This document shows positions 54,773 to 64,000 of a stretch of 64,000 bases of DNA, piece after piece. The notes beneath the pieces were generated by a model. That model was not told the DNA's origin. It saw only the letters and a list, made by a program, of their open reading frames with translations, and ran no database searches. The stretch is from Lysinibacillus odysseyi (lineage in GTDB: Bacteria; Bacillota; Bacilli; Bacillales_A; Planococcaceae). The position numbers and the translations under genes were made by a program. The stretch is taken from positions 156,685 to 220,684 of the forward strand of contig JABUKB010000003.1 in NCBI GenBank assembly GCA_014595895.1, given 5' to 3'. Numbering within the stretch: position 1 is the stretch's first letter; every line of letters begins with the position of its first letter.

Positions 54773-55909
54773 ATGAAATTTGAAATCATGCGAGATCATT
54801 TGTTATCTGGTTTAAACGATGTCATGAAAGCCGTTAGTTCAAAAACGACAATTCCGATTCTAACAGGTATTAAAATTGACGTTACAAATGAAGGTGTCAG
54901 CTTAACTGGCAGCGATCAGGACATTACGATCCAATCATTTATCCCGGCTGAAGAAGACGGTCAACAAATCATGACCATCAGCCATACAGGCTCCATTGTC
55001 TTACAAGCTCGTATGTTCAATGAGATCGTACGGAAATTACCAACAAACGAGGTAGAAATCGAAGTAACGAATGGCTTTGCTACATACATTCGTTCAGGTA
55101 AATCAGAGTTCCACCTAATTGGCCAGGATGCAATTGAATATCCTTTATTACCGGAAGTGTCAGCAGATGAGCAATTTACAATGCCAGCTGATCTATTAAA
55201 GTCCATCATTCGCGAAACGGTATTTGCTGTAGCAACAACAGAAAGCCGTCCTGTACTAACAGGTGTAAACTGGAATATTCATGAAAATGAATTAATATGC
55301 GTAGCGACAGACAGCCACCGTTTAGCTCGTCGAAAAGTGAAAGTAGACTCTTTACCTACAGGGGTATCCAATATTGTGATTCCAGGTAAAAGCTTAAACG
55401 AATTAAATAAAATTCTAGAAGATTCTACAAACCCTGTACAAATCGTGATGACAAATCAGCAAGTATTATTTAAAGCAGATCATTTATTATTCTTCTCGCG
55501 CTTATTAGAAGGTAATTATCCTGATACATCACGACTTATTCCTGATTCTTATCAAACAAATGTGACATTAAACGGGAAAGCCTTACTACAAGCAATTGAT
55601 CGTGCTTCTCTGTTGGCACGTGAAGACCGCAATAATGTCGTACGCTTTGAAACATTAGAAGGCAATGCTGTAGAAATTTCATCCAATTCACCTGAAATCG
55701 GAAAGGTACAAGAGGAAATTCCAGTAGAAGTATTAGAAGGGGATGCCTTAAAAATTTCCTTCAGTGCGAAATACATGATGGAAGCCCTAAAAGCAATCGA
55801 TACTCAAGATGTGGTTATTCAATTTACAGGGGCAATGCGTCCATTTATTTTGAAATCTGTATCAGACGATGCGATTTTACAATTGATTTTACCTGTTCGC
55901 ACGTATTAA
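54773..55909 (+). CDS. dnaN: DNA polymerase III beta sliding clamp
   Basis: 378 residues, three clamp domains; MKFEIMRDHLLSGLNDVMKA start, ATDSHRLARRKV in the middle and QLILPVRTY end. GTGAGG upstream of ATG. Confidence 0.98.
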   Translation: MKFEIMRDHLLSGLNDVMKAVSSKTTIPILTGIKIDVTNEGVSLTGSDQDITIQSFIPAEEDGQQIMTISHTGSIVLQARMFNEIVRKLPTNEVEIEVTNGFATYIRSGKSEFHLIGQDAIEYPLLPEVSADEQFTMPADLLKSIIRETVFAVATTESRPVLTGVNWNIHENELICVATDSHRLARRKVKVDSLPTGVSNIVIPGKSLNELNKILEDSTNPVQIVMTNQQVLFKADHLLFFSRLLEGNYPDTSRLIPDSYQTNVTLNGKALLQAIDRASLLAREDRNNVVRFETLEGNAVEISSNSPEIGKVQEEIPVEVLEGDALKISFSAKYMMEALKAIDTQDVVIQFTGAMRPFILKSVSDDAILQLILPVRTY

Positions 55910-55930
55910 TGATTTCAATAAAGTGAAACT

Positions 55931-56108
55931 TCAATTAGTGGGCCCCCACTAATTGTTAGTGGAACCAATCGGGCTTTTACGGGTAGTTGATCTGCCGCTA
56001 CGCTTTCGAGGCAGATAAATTACTACCCGTTAATGCGGGATAAACAAGATAATTTCTAATTTAAGACAGGAGGGTTGCTTTAAAAATATTTTGAAGCAAC
56101 TCTCTTTT
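55931..56108 (+). repeat. Cluster of three large hairpins between dnaN and yaaA
   Basis: CAATTAGTGGG/CCCACTAATTG (55931-55954); ACGGGTAGT...ATCTGCC / GGCAGAT...ACTACCCGT (55979-56030); GAGGGTTGCTT/AAGCAACTCTC then TTTT (56070-56108). The first and third can act as terminators. The second has no T run and looks like a structured RNA or a repeat insertion. Confidence 0.6.
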
Positions 56109-56172
56109 ACTTATGGTGCAGTTTTTTGGTATGATAGAAGGATGAAATTTAGTTATCGGAGGATGAAATACT

Positions 56173-56400
56173 TTGAATGAAATTCGTATTGATTCAGAAT
56201 TTGTGACATTAGGGCAATTTTTGAAAATGACAGATGCAATCAGTTCAGGCGGAATGGCGAAGTGGTTTTTATCAGAACACGAAGTTTTTGTGAACGGGGA
56301 AGTAGACGATCGTCGTGGACGTAAATTACGAGATGGAGATGTGGTCAACATTCCGGGTGTAGGCCGTTTTCGTGTTGTCAGCGATTACGGAGCTGAGTAA
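56173..56400 (+). CDS. yaaA: S4-domain protein YaaA (RlbA)
   Basis: 75 residues, one S4 RNA-binding domain (TLGQFLKMTDAISSGGMAKW, VNGEVDDRRGRKLRDGD). TTG start with GGAGG 10 bases upstream. It ends at the base before the recF ATG. Ribosome-assembly associated in Bacillus. Confidence 0.93.
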   Translation: MNEIRIDSEFVTLGQFLKMTDAISSGGMAKWFLSEHEVFVNGEVDDRRGRKLRDGDVVNIPGVGRFRVVSDYGAE

Positions 56401-57516
56401 ATGAACATTGAACATTTACAACTAACTAATTATCGCAATTATGAATCGTTGACACTCAATTTCTCTCCGAAAATTAATGTTTTTATCGGTGAAAATGCAC
56501 AAGGAAAAACAAATGTCATGGAATCCATTTATGTGCTGGCTATGGCTAAATCACATCGTACTTCTAACGATAAAGAATTGATACGTTGGGAGGCCGAATA
56601 TGGTAAAATAGAAGGTGTTGTACACAAACGTTACGGAGAAGTTCCGATGGAGCTAACAATATCTAAAAAAGGGAAAAAAGGGAAGATAAATCACCTTGAA
56701 CAATCCAAATTAAGTGAATATGTTGGACAAATGAATGTGGTCATGTTTGCACCAGAAGATTTAAATGTTGTAAAGGGAAGTCCTCAGATTCGACGCCGTT
56801 TTATCGATATGGAAATTGGGCAAATCTCGCCAGTTTATTTACATGATTTATTAACTTTTCAAAAGATATTGAGACAACGCAATTTATATTTAAAACAAAA
56901 CCAAGGTCGTACTACTTTGATGAATGATGTCATGCTCGATGTCTATACTGAGCAGTACATACAAGCAGCGATTAAAATCATTCGTAAGCGCTATGAGTTT
57001 ATGGATTTACTGCAAGCTTGGGCGGAGCCCATCCATAAAGGAATTTCCCAGGGGAAGGAGCAGCTGGTCATCAAATATGCCACAATTAGCGGGATGGAGC
57101 GCGATTGGTCAGTACAAGAGATGGCGACATATCTTGAACAAAAACTAATGGATACTCGTAAACGTGAAATCGATCGTGGAGTTACATTAGTGGGCCCCCA
57201 TCGTGATGATTTACAGTTTTTTGTCAATAACTATGATGTGCAAGTGTATGGCTCCCAAGGCCAGCAACGCACTACAGCTTTATCGCTGAAATTAGCCGAG
57301 ATCGAGTTGATTAAGCAAGAAACAAGAGAGGCACCCATTTTATTATTAGATGACGTGTTATCTGAGTTAGACGACACACGTCAATCTCATTTATTAAATA
57401 CTATTCAGGGTGAGGTCCAAACATTTGTAACAACGACAAGTGTAGACGGCATTCATCATGAAACGATTAAAAATGCGAAAATGTTCCATGTGAAACAAGG
57501 CACTATTGAGCAATAA
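56401..57516 (+). CDS. recF: DNA replication/repair protein RecF
   Basis: 371 residues. SMC-like ATPase: Walker [10 protein letters not shown] (30-38), signature [20 protein letters not shown], Walker [13 protein letters not shown]. Loads RecA at gaps. The next gene is gyrB directly; no remB (yaaB) lies between. Confidence 0.97.
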   Translation: MNIEHLQLTNYRNYESLTLNFSPKINVFIGENAQGKTNVMESIYVLAMAKSHRTSNDKELIRWEAEYGKIEGVVHKRYGEVPMELTISKKGKKGKINHLEQSKLSEYVGQMNVVMFAPEDLNVVKGSPQIRRRFIDMEIGQISPVYLHDLLTFQKILRQRNLYLKQNQGRTTLMNDVMLDVYTEQYIQAAIKIIRKRYEFMDLLQAWAEPIHKGISQGKEQLVIKYATISGMERDWSVQEMATYLEQKLMDTRKREIDRGVTLVGPHRDDLQFFVNNYDVQVYGSQGQQRTTALSLKLAEIELIKQETREAPILLLDDVLSELDDTRQSHLLNTIQGEVQTFVTTTSVDGIHHETIKNAKMFHVKQGTIEQ

Positions 57517-57581
57517 TCAGCAAGTTGAAATGCGTACGGCATTTACATGAAAAGATGCATATTGAAGTTACGAAAGAGTAG

Positions 57582-59516
<1,935 letters not shown>

Positions 59517-59540
59517 TGCAATTGGAAGGAGGTCCTTATT

Positions 59541-62021
59541 TTGTCTGACATTCAACATGGATATATTGAATCAAGAAATATTACAACTGAAATTAAATCA
59601 TCATTTTTAAGTTATGCGATGAGTGTTATTGTTTCACGTGCTTTACCAGATGTACGTGATGGACTAAAACCTGTACACCGCCGTATCCTATTCGGTATGC
59701 AGGAATTAGGGAACACATCAGATAAACCATATAAAAAGAGTGCTCGTATTGTCGGAGATGTAATGGGTAAATTCCACCCGCATGGTGACTCTTCTATTTA
59801 TGAAGCCATGGTACGTATGGCGCAAGATTTCAGCTTCCGTTATATGCTAGTCGATGGACACGGTAACTTTGGTTCCATTGATGGTGACGGGGCAGCGGCG
59901 ATGCGATATACGGAATCACGTATGTCTAAAATCGCCATGGAAATGCTGCGCGATATTAACAAAGATACGATTGATTATGGACCTAACTATGATGGTAGTG
60001 AGCGCGAACCACTTGTATTGCCAGCACGTATTCCAAACTTATTACTAAATGGTGCTGCGGGGATTGCCGTAGGGATGGCTACTAATATCCCACCACACCA
60101 ATTAGGAGAAGTGATTGATGGAGTACTAGCCGTTTCTGAAAATCCAGCAATCACAACAGAAGAACTTATGGAAATTATCCCTGGTCCGGATTTCCCGACT
60201 GGTGGCTTAATTTTAGGTCGTTCTGGTATTCGTCGTGCATATGAAACGGGACGTGGCTCGCTAACAATTCGTGCTAAAGTAGAAATCGAACAAAATACAA
60301 ATGGCAAAGAAACAATTTTAGTACATGAATTGCCATACCAAGTAAATAAAGCAAAATTAATCGAAAAAATTGCGGAACTTGTACGCGATAAGAAAATTGA
60401 TGGCATTACAAACCTGCGTGATGAATCAGATCGTAACGGTATGCGTATCGTTATCGAAGTACGCCGTGATGCGAATGCCAATGTTGTATTAAACAATTTA
60501 TATAAACAAACAGCAATGCAATCAAGTTTCGGTGTGAACATGTTGGCACTTGTAAATGGGGAGCCAAAAGTACTCTCTTTACGTGAAATGCTATATCATT
60601 ACTTGGAACATCAAAAAGTCGTGATCAAGCGCCGTACAGCCTTTGAACTGCGCAAAGCGGAAGATCGTGCACATATTTTAGAGGGCTTGCGTATTGCTCT
60701 TGACCACATCGATGAAATTATTTCAATTATTCGTAGTTCACGTAGTGGGGATGAAGCAAAGCCTGTGTTAATGGAGCGTTTCACTTTATCAGACCGTCAA
60801 GCTCAAGCGATTTTAGACATGCGCCTAGTTCGTTTAAGTGGCTTAGAACGTGAAAAAATTGAAGCAGAGTACCAAGAATTGCAACGCCTAATTGCTGAAT
60901 TAAAAGCGATTCTAGCAGATGAAGCAAAGGTTATCGAAATTATTCGTACTGAATTAACAGAAATTAAAGAACGTTACAATGATCAGCGCCGTACAGAGAT
61001 TACAGCTGGCGGTTTAGAGATGATTGAGGACGAGGATTTAATTCCACGTGAAAACTCTGTTGTGACATTAACGCATAACGGCTACATTAAGCGTTTAGCA
61101 GCGAGCACATACCGCAGCCAAAAGCGCGGTGGTCGCGGTGTACAAGGAATGGGCACAAACGAGGATGATTTCGTAGAACATTTATTATCGACATCTACGC
61201 ATGATACAATTTTATTCTTTACTTCTCGTGGTAAGGTGTTTAAAGCAAAAGGCTATGAAATTCCAGAGTTCGGTCGTACTGCAAAAGGTTTACCGATCGT
61301 AAACTTATTGAATATTGAAAAGGGCGAGCATGTGACAGCCATGATTCGTATCGAGTCATATGACGAGGATGCTTACTTTATCTTCACAACGAAGACAGGT
61401 ATTGCAAAACGTACGCCTGTATCGCAATTTGCGAATATTAGAAACAACGGTTTAATTGCTATTAATTTACGTGATGACGATGATTTAATTTCCGTTCGTC
61501 TAACGGATGGCGAAAAGCAAATTGTAATTGGTACACATGACGGTATGCTTGTTCGATTTAAAGAAACGGATATCCGTTCAATGGGTCGTACTGCTACAGG
61601 AGTTCGTGGTATCAAATTACGTGAAGGCGACCATGTTGTTGGCATGGAAATTTTAGAGCCGGGGCAAGAAATTTTAGTCGTAACGGAAAAAGGGTACGGC
61701 AAACGTACACCAGAAGATGAATATCGCCTGCAAAGCCGTGGCGGTGTTGGTATTAAAACGATTCACGTTACTGATAAAAATGGTCCGGTAAGTGCCGTGA
61801 AGACCGTCGATGGTTCGGAAGATATCATGCTCATGACAATTAACGGTATGCTAATTCGTATGGATGTAAATGATATTTCTGTTATTGGTCGTAGTACACA
61901 AGGTGTCCGCTTGATTCGCTTAGGTGATGAAGAGCTAGTGGCTACGGTAGCCAAAGTAGAAAAAGAAGAAGATCATAATGGAGAAGATGAGGGCGAAACA
62001 GCCGAAGCTTCTGAATCTTAA
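59541..62021 (+). CDS. gyrA: DNA gyrase subunit A
   Basis: 826 residues. Catalytic Tyr about 123 ([10 protein letters not shown]); quinolone-determining region [19 protein letters not shown] carries the susceptible Ser and Glu. Six-bladed C-terminal wrapping domain with the GyrA box [11 protein letters not shown], acidic tail. TTG start, GGAAGGAGG upstream. Confidence 0.98.
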   Translation: MSDIQHGYIESRNITTEIKSSFLSYAMSVIVSRALPDVRDGLKPVHRRILFGMQELGNTSDKPYKKSARIVGDVMGKFHPHGDSSIYEAMVRMAQDFSFRYMLVDGHGNFGSIDGDGAAAMRYTESRMSKIAMEMLRDINKDTIDYGPNYDGSEREPLVLPARIPNLLLNGAAGIAVGMATNIPPHQLGEVIDGVLAVSENPAITTEELMEIIPGPDFPTGGLILGRSGIRRAYETGRGSLTIRAKVEIEQNTNGKETILVHELPYQVNKAKLIEKIAELVRDKKIDGITNLRDESDRNGMRIVIEVRRDANANVVLNNLYKQTAMQSSFGVNMLALVNGEPKVLSLREMLYHYLEHQKVVIKRRTAFELRKAEDRAHILEGLRIALDHIDEIISIIRSSRSGDEAKPVLMERFTLSDRQAQAILDMRLVRLSGLEREKIEAEYQELQRLIAELKAILADEAKVIEIIRTELTEIKERYNDQRRTEITAGGLEMIEDEDLIPRENSVVTLTHNGYIKRLAASTYRSQKRGGRGVQGMGTNEDDFVEHLLSTSTHDTILFFTSRGKVFKAKGYEIPEFGRTAKGLPIVNLLNIEKGEHVTAMIRIESYDEDAYFIFTTKTGIAKRTPVSQFANIRNNGLIAINLRDDDDLISVRLTDGEKQIVIGTHDGMLVRFKETDIRSMGRTATGVRGIKLREGDHVVGMEILEPGQEILVVTEKGYGKRTPEDEYRLQSRGGVGIKTIHVTDKNGPVSAVKTVDGSEDIMLMTINGMLIRMDVNDISVIGRSTQGVRLIRLGDEELVATVAKVEKEEDHNGEDEGETAEASES

Positions 62022-62028
62022 AATTGCA

Positions 62029-62065
62029 CAGCTCCTAACTGCTTTAACAGTTAGGGGCTGTTTTT
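62029..62065 (+). terminator. gyrA terminator
   Basis: CAGCTCCTAACTG/CAGTTAGGGGCTG stem, loop CTTTAA, T5. Confidence 0.88.
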
Positions 62066-62198
62066 CATTTTAGGTAATTCTTAGAACAAATTTAAAAAAT
62101 AAAATAGGAACTTCATCCCAGAAATTTATAAAAGTACCTTACAATTCGACCTATTGTTCGTTACAATAAATAAGAGTATATAGAAAGGTGGTTTTACA

Positions 62199-63284
62199 TT
62201 GGAAGCTACTTATGTAAATGTAGGTGAGCTAAAACTGGGGAGAATTGTAGCAGAAGATATTTTTGCTAATACTCAATATCCTATTTTATATAAAGATACA
62301 AAAATTTCATTTGAACATTTACGTGTGTTCCGTGCCTTCAATATATCAAAGGTGCTTATTTTCAGGGATCCCGAAGAGCAATTGCAAACGACAGACCCTT
62401 CAGAATTAATTATTGATATACCGGAAGTGAAGATTCTTCCTTTCGAGCGACAATATGATGAAGCAGTGAAGTACTTAATGAAGGAGTTTTCTAACTGGCA
62501 AGCAGGCGCACGAATAGAAATGACGAAAATTCGCGGTGTCATGATTCCTCTTATAGAAGCTATGCTTAAAAAGCGTTCTTATATTTTTCATTTAAATAGT
62601 TATTCAAATGCAAAAGAATATGTATATCATCATTGTGTAGCTACAGGACTAATTTGTGGTGTGTTAGCTCAAAAATTAGGTTATGATAAAGGAACAGCAA
62701 TTCAAATGGCAGTAGCTGGATTATTAGCTGATTCTGGTATGTCTAAAATTTCCAATAAAATACGCGATAAGAAAACTTCCCTAACAGAAAGTGAGTTTGC
62801 TGAAATTCGTCGACACCCGCTATATAGCTATCAAATGGTAAAAGATATTCCTGCCCTAAAAAACGATATGAAACTAGCAATCGCTCAACACCATGAACGA
62901 TTAGACGGAAGCGGTTATCCGCAAGGGGTAAAAGGAGAAAGCATTCCGATGTTTTCACAAATTATTGCAGTAGCCGACGTGTTCCATGCAATGACAAGTG
63001 AGCGTGTTTATCGTGAAAAGCATTCACCATTTAAAGTAATTGAAATGATCAATGAAGAGGAATTTGGGAAGTTTGATATTAAGGTAGTGCAGGCTCTGAT
63101 CGATATTGTTGCAGATTTGCCAATCGGTACAAAAGTGGAACTTTCAAATTTAGAGCATGCTGAAGTTATGTTTATTAATAAATTTGCGCCAACAAGGCCG
63201 TTTATCAAACTATTGAATACAGGAGAAATCATCGATCTTTCCACTATCCGAAATTTCTATATTTCACGTGTTATTACAAGATAA
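62199..63284 (+). CDS. HD-GYP domain protein with degenerate HD motif
   Basis: 361 residues, cytoplasmic. C-terminal half (about 140-300) is an HD-GYP-type domain: HHCVATGLICGVLAQKLG, RRHPLYSYQMV, QHHERLDGSGYPQGVKGESI, VADVFHAMTSERVYR. The usual LLHDIGK metal motif reads LLADSGM, so the His of the HD dyad is missing and cyclic-di-GMP hydrolysis may be lost or altered. The N-terminal 130 residues are unlike known sensor domains. TTG start with AAAGGTGG 7 bases upstream. It shares the upstream motif TCGACCTATTGTT with the chemoreceptor gene. Confidence 0.88.
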   Translation: MEATYVNVGELKLGRIVAEDIFANTQYPILYKDTKISFEHLRVFRAFNISKVLIFRDPEEQLQTTDPSELIIDIPEVKILPFERQYDEAVKYLMKEFSNWQAGARIEMTKIRGVMIPLIEAMLKKRSYIFHLNSYSNAKEYVYHHCVATGLICGVLAQKLGYDKGTAIQMAVAGLLADSGMSKISNKIRDKKTSLTESEFAEIRRHPLYSYQMVKDIPALKNDMKLAIAQHHERLDGSGYPQGVKGESIPMFSQIIAVADVFHAMTSERVYREKHSPFKVIEMINEEEFGKFDIKVVQALIDIVADLPIGTKVELSNLEHAEVMFINKFAPTRPFIKLLNTGEIIDLSTIRNFYISRVITR

Positions 63285-63296
63285 AAAATCAATGAG

Positions 63297-63342
63297 CCGC
63301 GACCTTTCTTTCCATTACAAGAGGTCCGGTTTCTTTTTTTTT
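63297..63342 (+). terminator. Terminator of HD-GYP gene
   Basis: CCG-GACCT pairs with AGGTC-CGG, long loop, then TTTCTTTTTTT. Confidence 0.7.
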
Positions 63343-63671
63343 CGGCTATTTTAGAGGAATGAGAAAATCTATTATATAGATGAAGAAAGTCAATTTGCCA
63401 TGAGCACCTCACATTAATGAAATACAGATAAAAATAGAGCTGGATGAATTCACCAGTTGAAAGAGGTGAAAATATAGTAATGGAAAGAAGAATAGTCTCC
63501 CGTAATTGAAAGAGGCTTTGTACTTCTTATGGATAAGCCTATAAGTGACAGATATTATTATATTGTTTGTACTCAACCTTCAATCTCAAAGGTTACTTCA
63601 TATAATAACCTTTATAGTAAACAATTATATATTCTATTAAAAAAGCTTCATTTAAATAAACTAAAAAGTTA

Positions 63672-63700
63672 TTGACATGTAATAAAATCATTGATAGTAT
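63672..63700 (+). promoter_or_regulatory. rRNA operon promoter P1
   Basis: -35 TTGACA (63672), -10 TAGTAT (63695), spacing 17. Confidence 0.75.
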
Positions 63701-63755
63701 AGATTAAGTCTTTAAAAAAGATGAAATAATATTTGAAAAAACTTTCATGAAGTGA

Positions 63756-63784
63756 TTGACAGTCAGCTTGATACATGATAAAGT
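63756..63784 (+). promoter_or_regulatory. rRNA operon promoter P2
   Basis: -35 TTGACA (63756), -10 TAAAGT (63779), spacing 17. Confidence 0.75.
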
Positions 63785-63832
63785 ATAAAAGTTGCTGTTG
63801 AAAAACACTTTCTAAATAAATTTTAAAAGTTG

Positions 63833-63861
63833 TTGACATGAACTTTAATACATGTTATGAT
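63833..63861 (+). promoter_or_regulatory. rRNA operon promoter P3
   Basis: -35 TTGACA (63833), -10 TATGAT (63856), spacing 17, AT-rich upstream sequence. Confidence 0.85.
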
Positions 63862-64000
63862 ATAAAAGTTCGCTACAAACGGACAACATGAACTTTGAAA
63901 ACTGAACAAGTAAACGTTAATTATACAAGTTTGAGTGATGAACTCAAACACTTAAAGACTTCAACTTCGGTTGAAGCGCTAGCAAAGCAAATGAGCTTTC
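63862..64000 (+). other. 16S rRNA leader (5' external spacer)
   Basis: GAACTTTGAAAACTGAACAA is the standard Bacillales pre-16S leader text. CTTCAACTTCGGTTGAAG forms a UUCG hairpin. The mature 16S gene is not reached. 63343-63660 shows no gene. Confidence 0.75.

Noticed and set aside
59987..60541. A 184-codon minus-strand frame inside gyrA
   Set aside because: Antisense shadow of a highly conserved gene with no start signals or recognisable product.

Overview
The window is a Firmicute chromosome segment spanning the replication origin. Gene content and order (rpmH, rnpA, yidC, jag, mnmE, mnmG, rsmG, noc, parA, parB on one side; dnaA, dnaN, yaaA, recF, gyrB, gyrA on the other) are those of a spore-forming member of the Bacillales. 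Low GC, TTG/GTG starts, the presence of noc and yyaC, no remB between recF and gyrB, and an HD-GYP gene after gyrA suggest a Lysinibacillus/Solibacillus-type organism. That genus guess is inference.

Layout. 1-21.0 kb is accessory DNA downstream of rlmH. It holds a YjaZ-type metalloprotease, deoD, an aromatic-acid exporter, a SIMPL protein, a preQ1-controlled queF/queC/queuosine-transporter set, a chemoreceptor, a lone PD-(D/E)XK nuclease, an orphan OpuAC-type lipoprotein, a MarR regulator, three intact SDR genes with two tandem MFS transporters, and a divergent GHKL-ATPase/YjzC-like pair. Between them lie remnants of SDR, crcB and yjzC-like genes. 21.0-28.8 kb: rlmH, a CxxH/CxxC protein, an HtrA protease and the wal operon (walRKHIJ). 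29-42 kb: M23 peptidase, purA, dnaC, rplI, gdpP, yybS, a CPBP protein, rpsR-ssb-rpsF, ychF, DUF951, mscS, yyaC. 42.4-52.7 kb: DUF554, parB, parA, noc, rsmG, mnmG, mnmE, jag, yidC, rnpA, rpmH. 52.7-54.8 kb: bipartite oriC around dnaA. 54.8-63.3 kb: dnaN to gyrA and a HD-GYP protein. The right end has three tandem sigma-A promoters of an rRNA operon whose 16S gene starts beyond the window.

Main discovery. The last 21 bases of rlmH (coding G-E-P-Y-H-K-stop) recur six times in the same orientation, at about 19.7, 12.6, 4.9, 3.7, 2.2 and 1.3 kb, all on the downstream side of rlmH. Several copies are flanked by inverted-repeat arms of the form AAACCGnACTTAC / GTAAGTnCGGTTT. This is the layout of tandem staphylococcal cassette chromosome (SCC) elements, whose CcrAB/CcrC serine recombinases integrate at the rlmH (orfX) 3' end. 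No ccr gene is in the window, so the segments look like ccr-less, trans-mobilised or decayed cassettes, or the outer part of a larger island extending left.

Other regulatory structure read directly: two preQ1-I riboswitches, each with its own terminator, plus a hairpin hiding the queF Shine-Dalgarno; DnaA-box clusters at rlmH/htrA and mnmE/jag besides oriC; parS sites in and near parAB; and a PurBox-like inverted repeat before purA.
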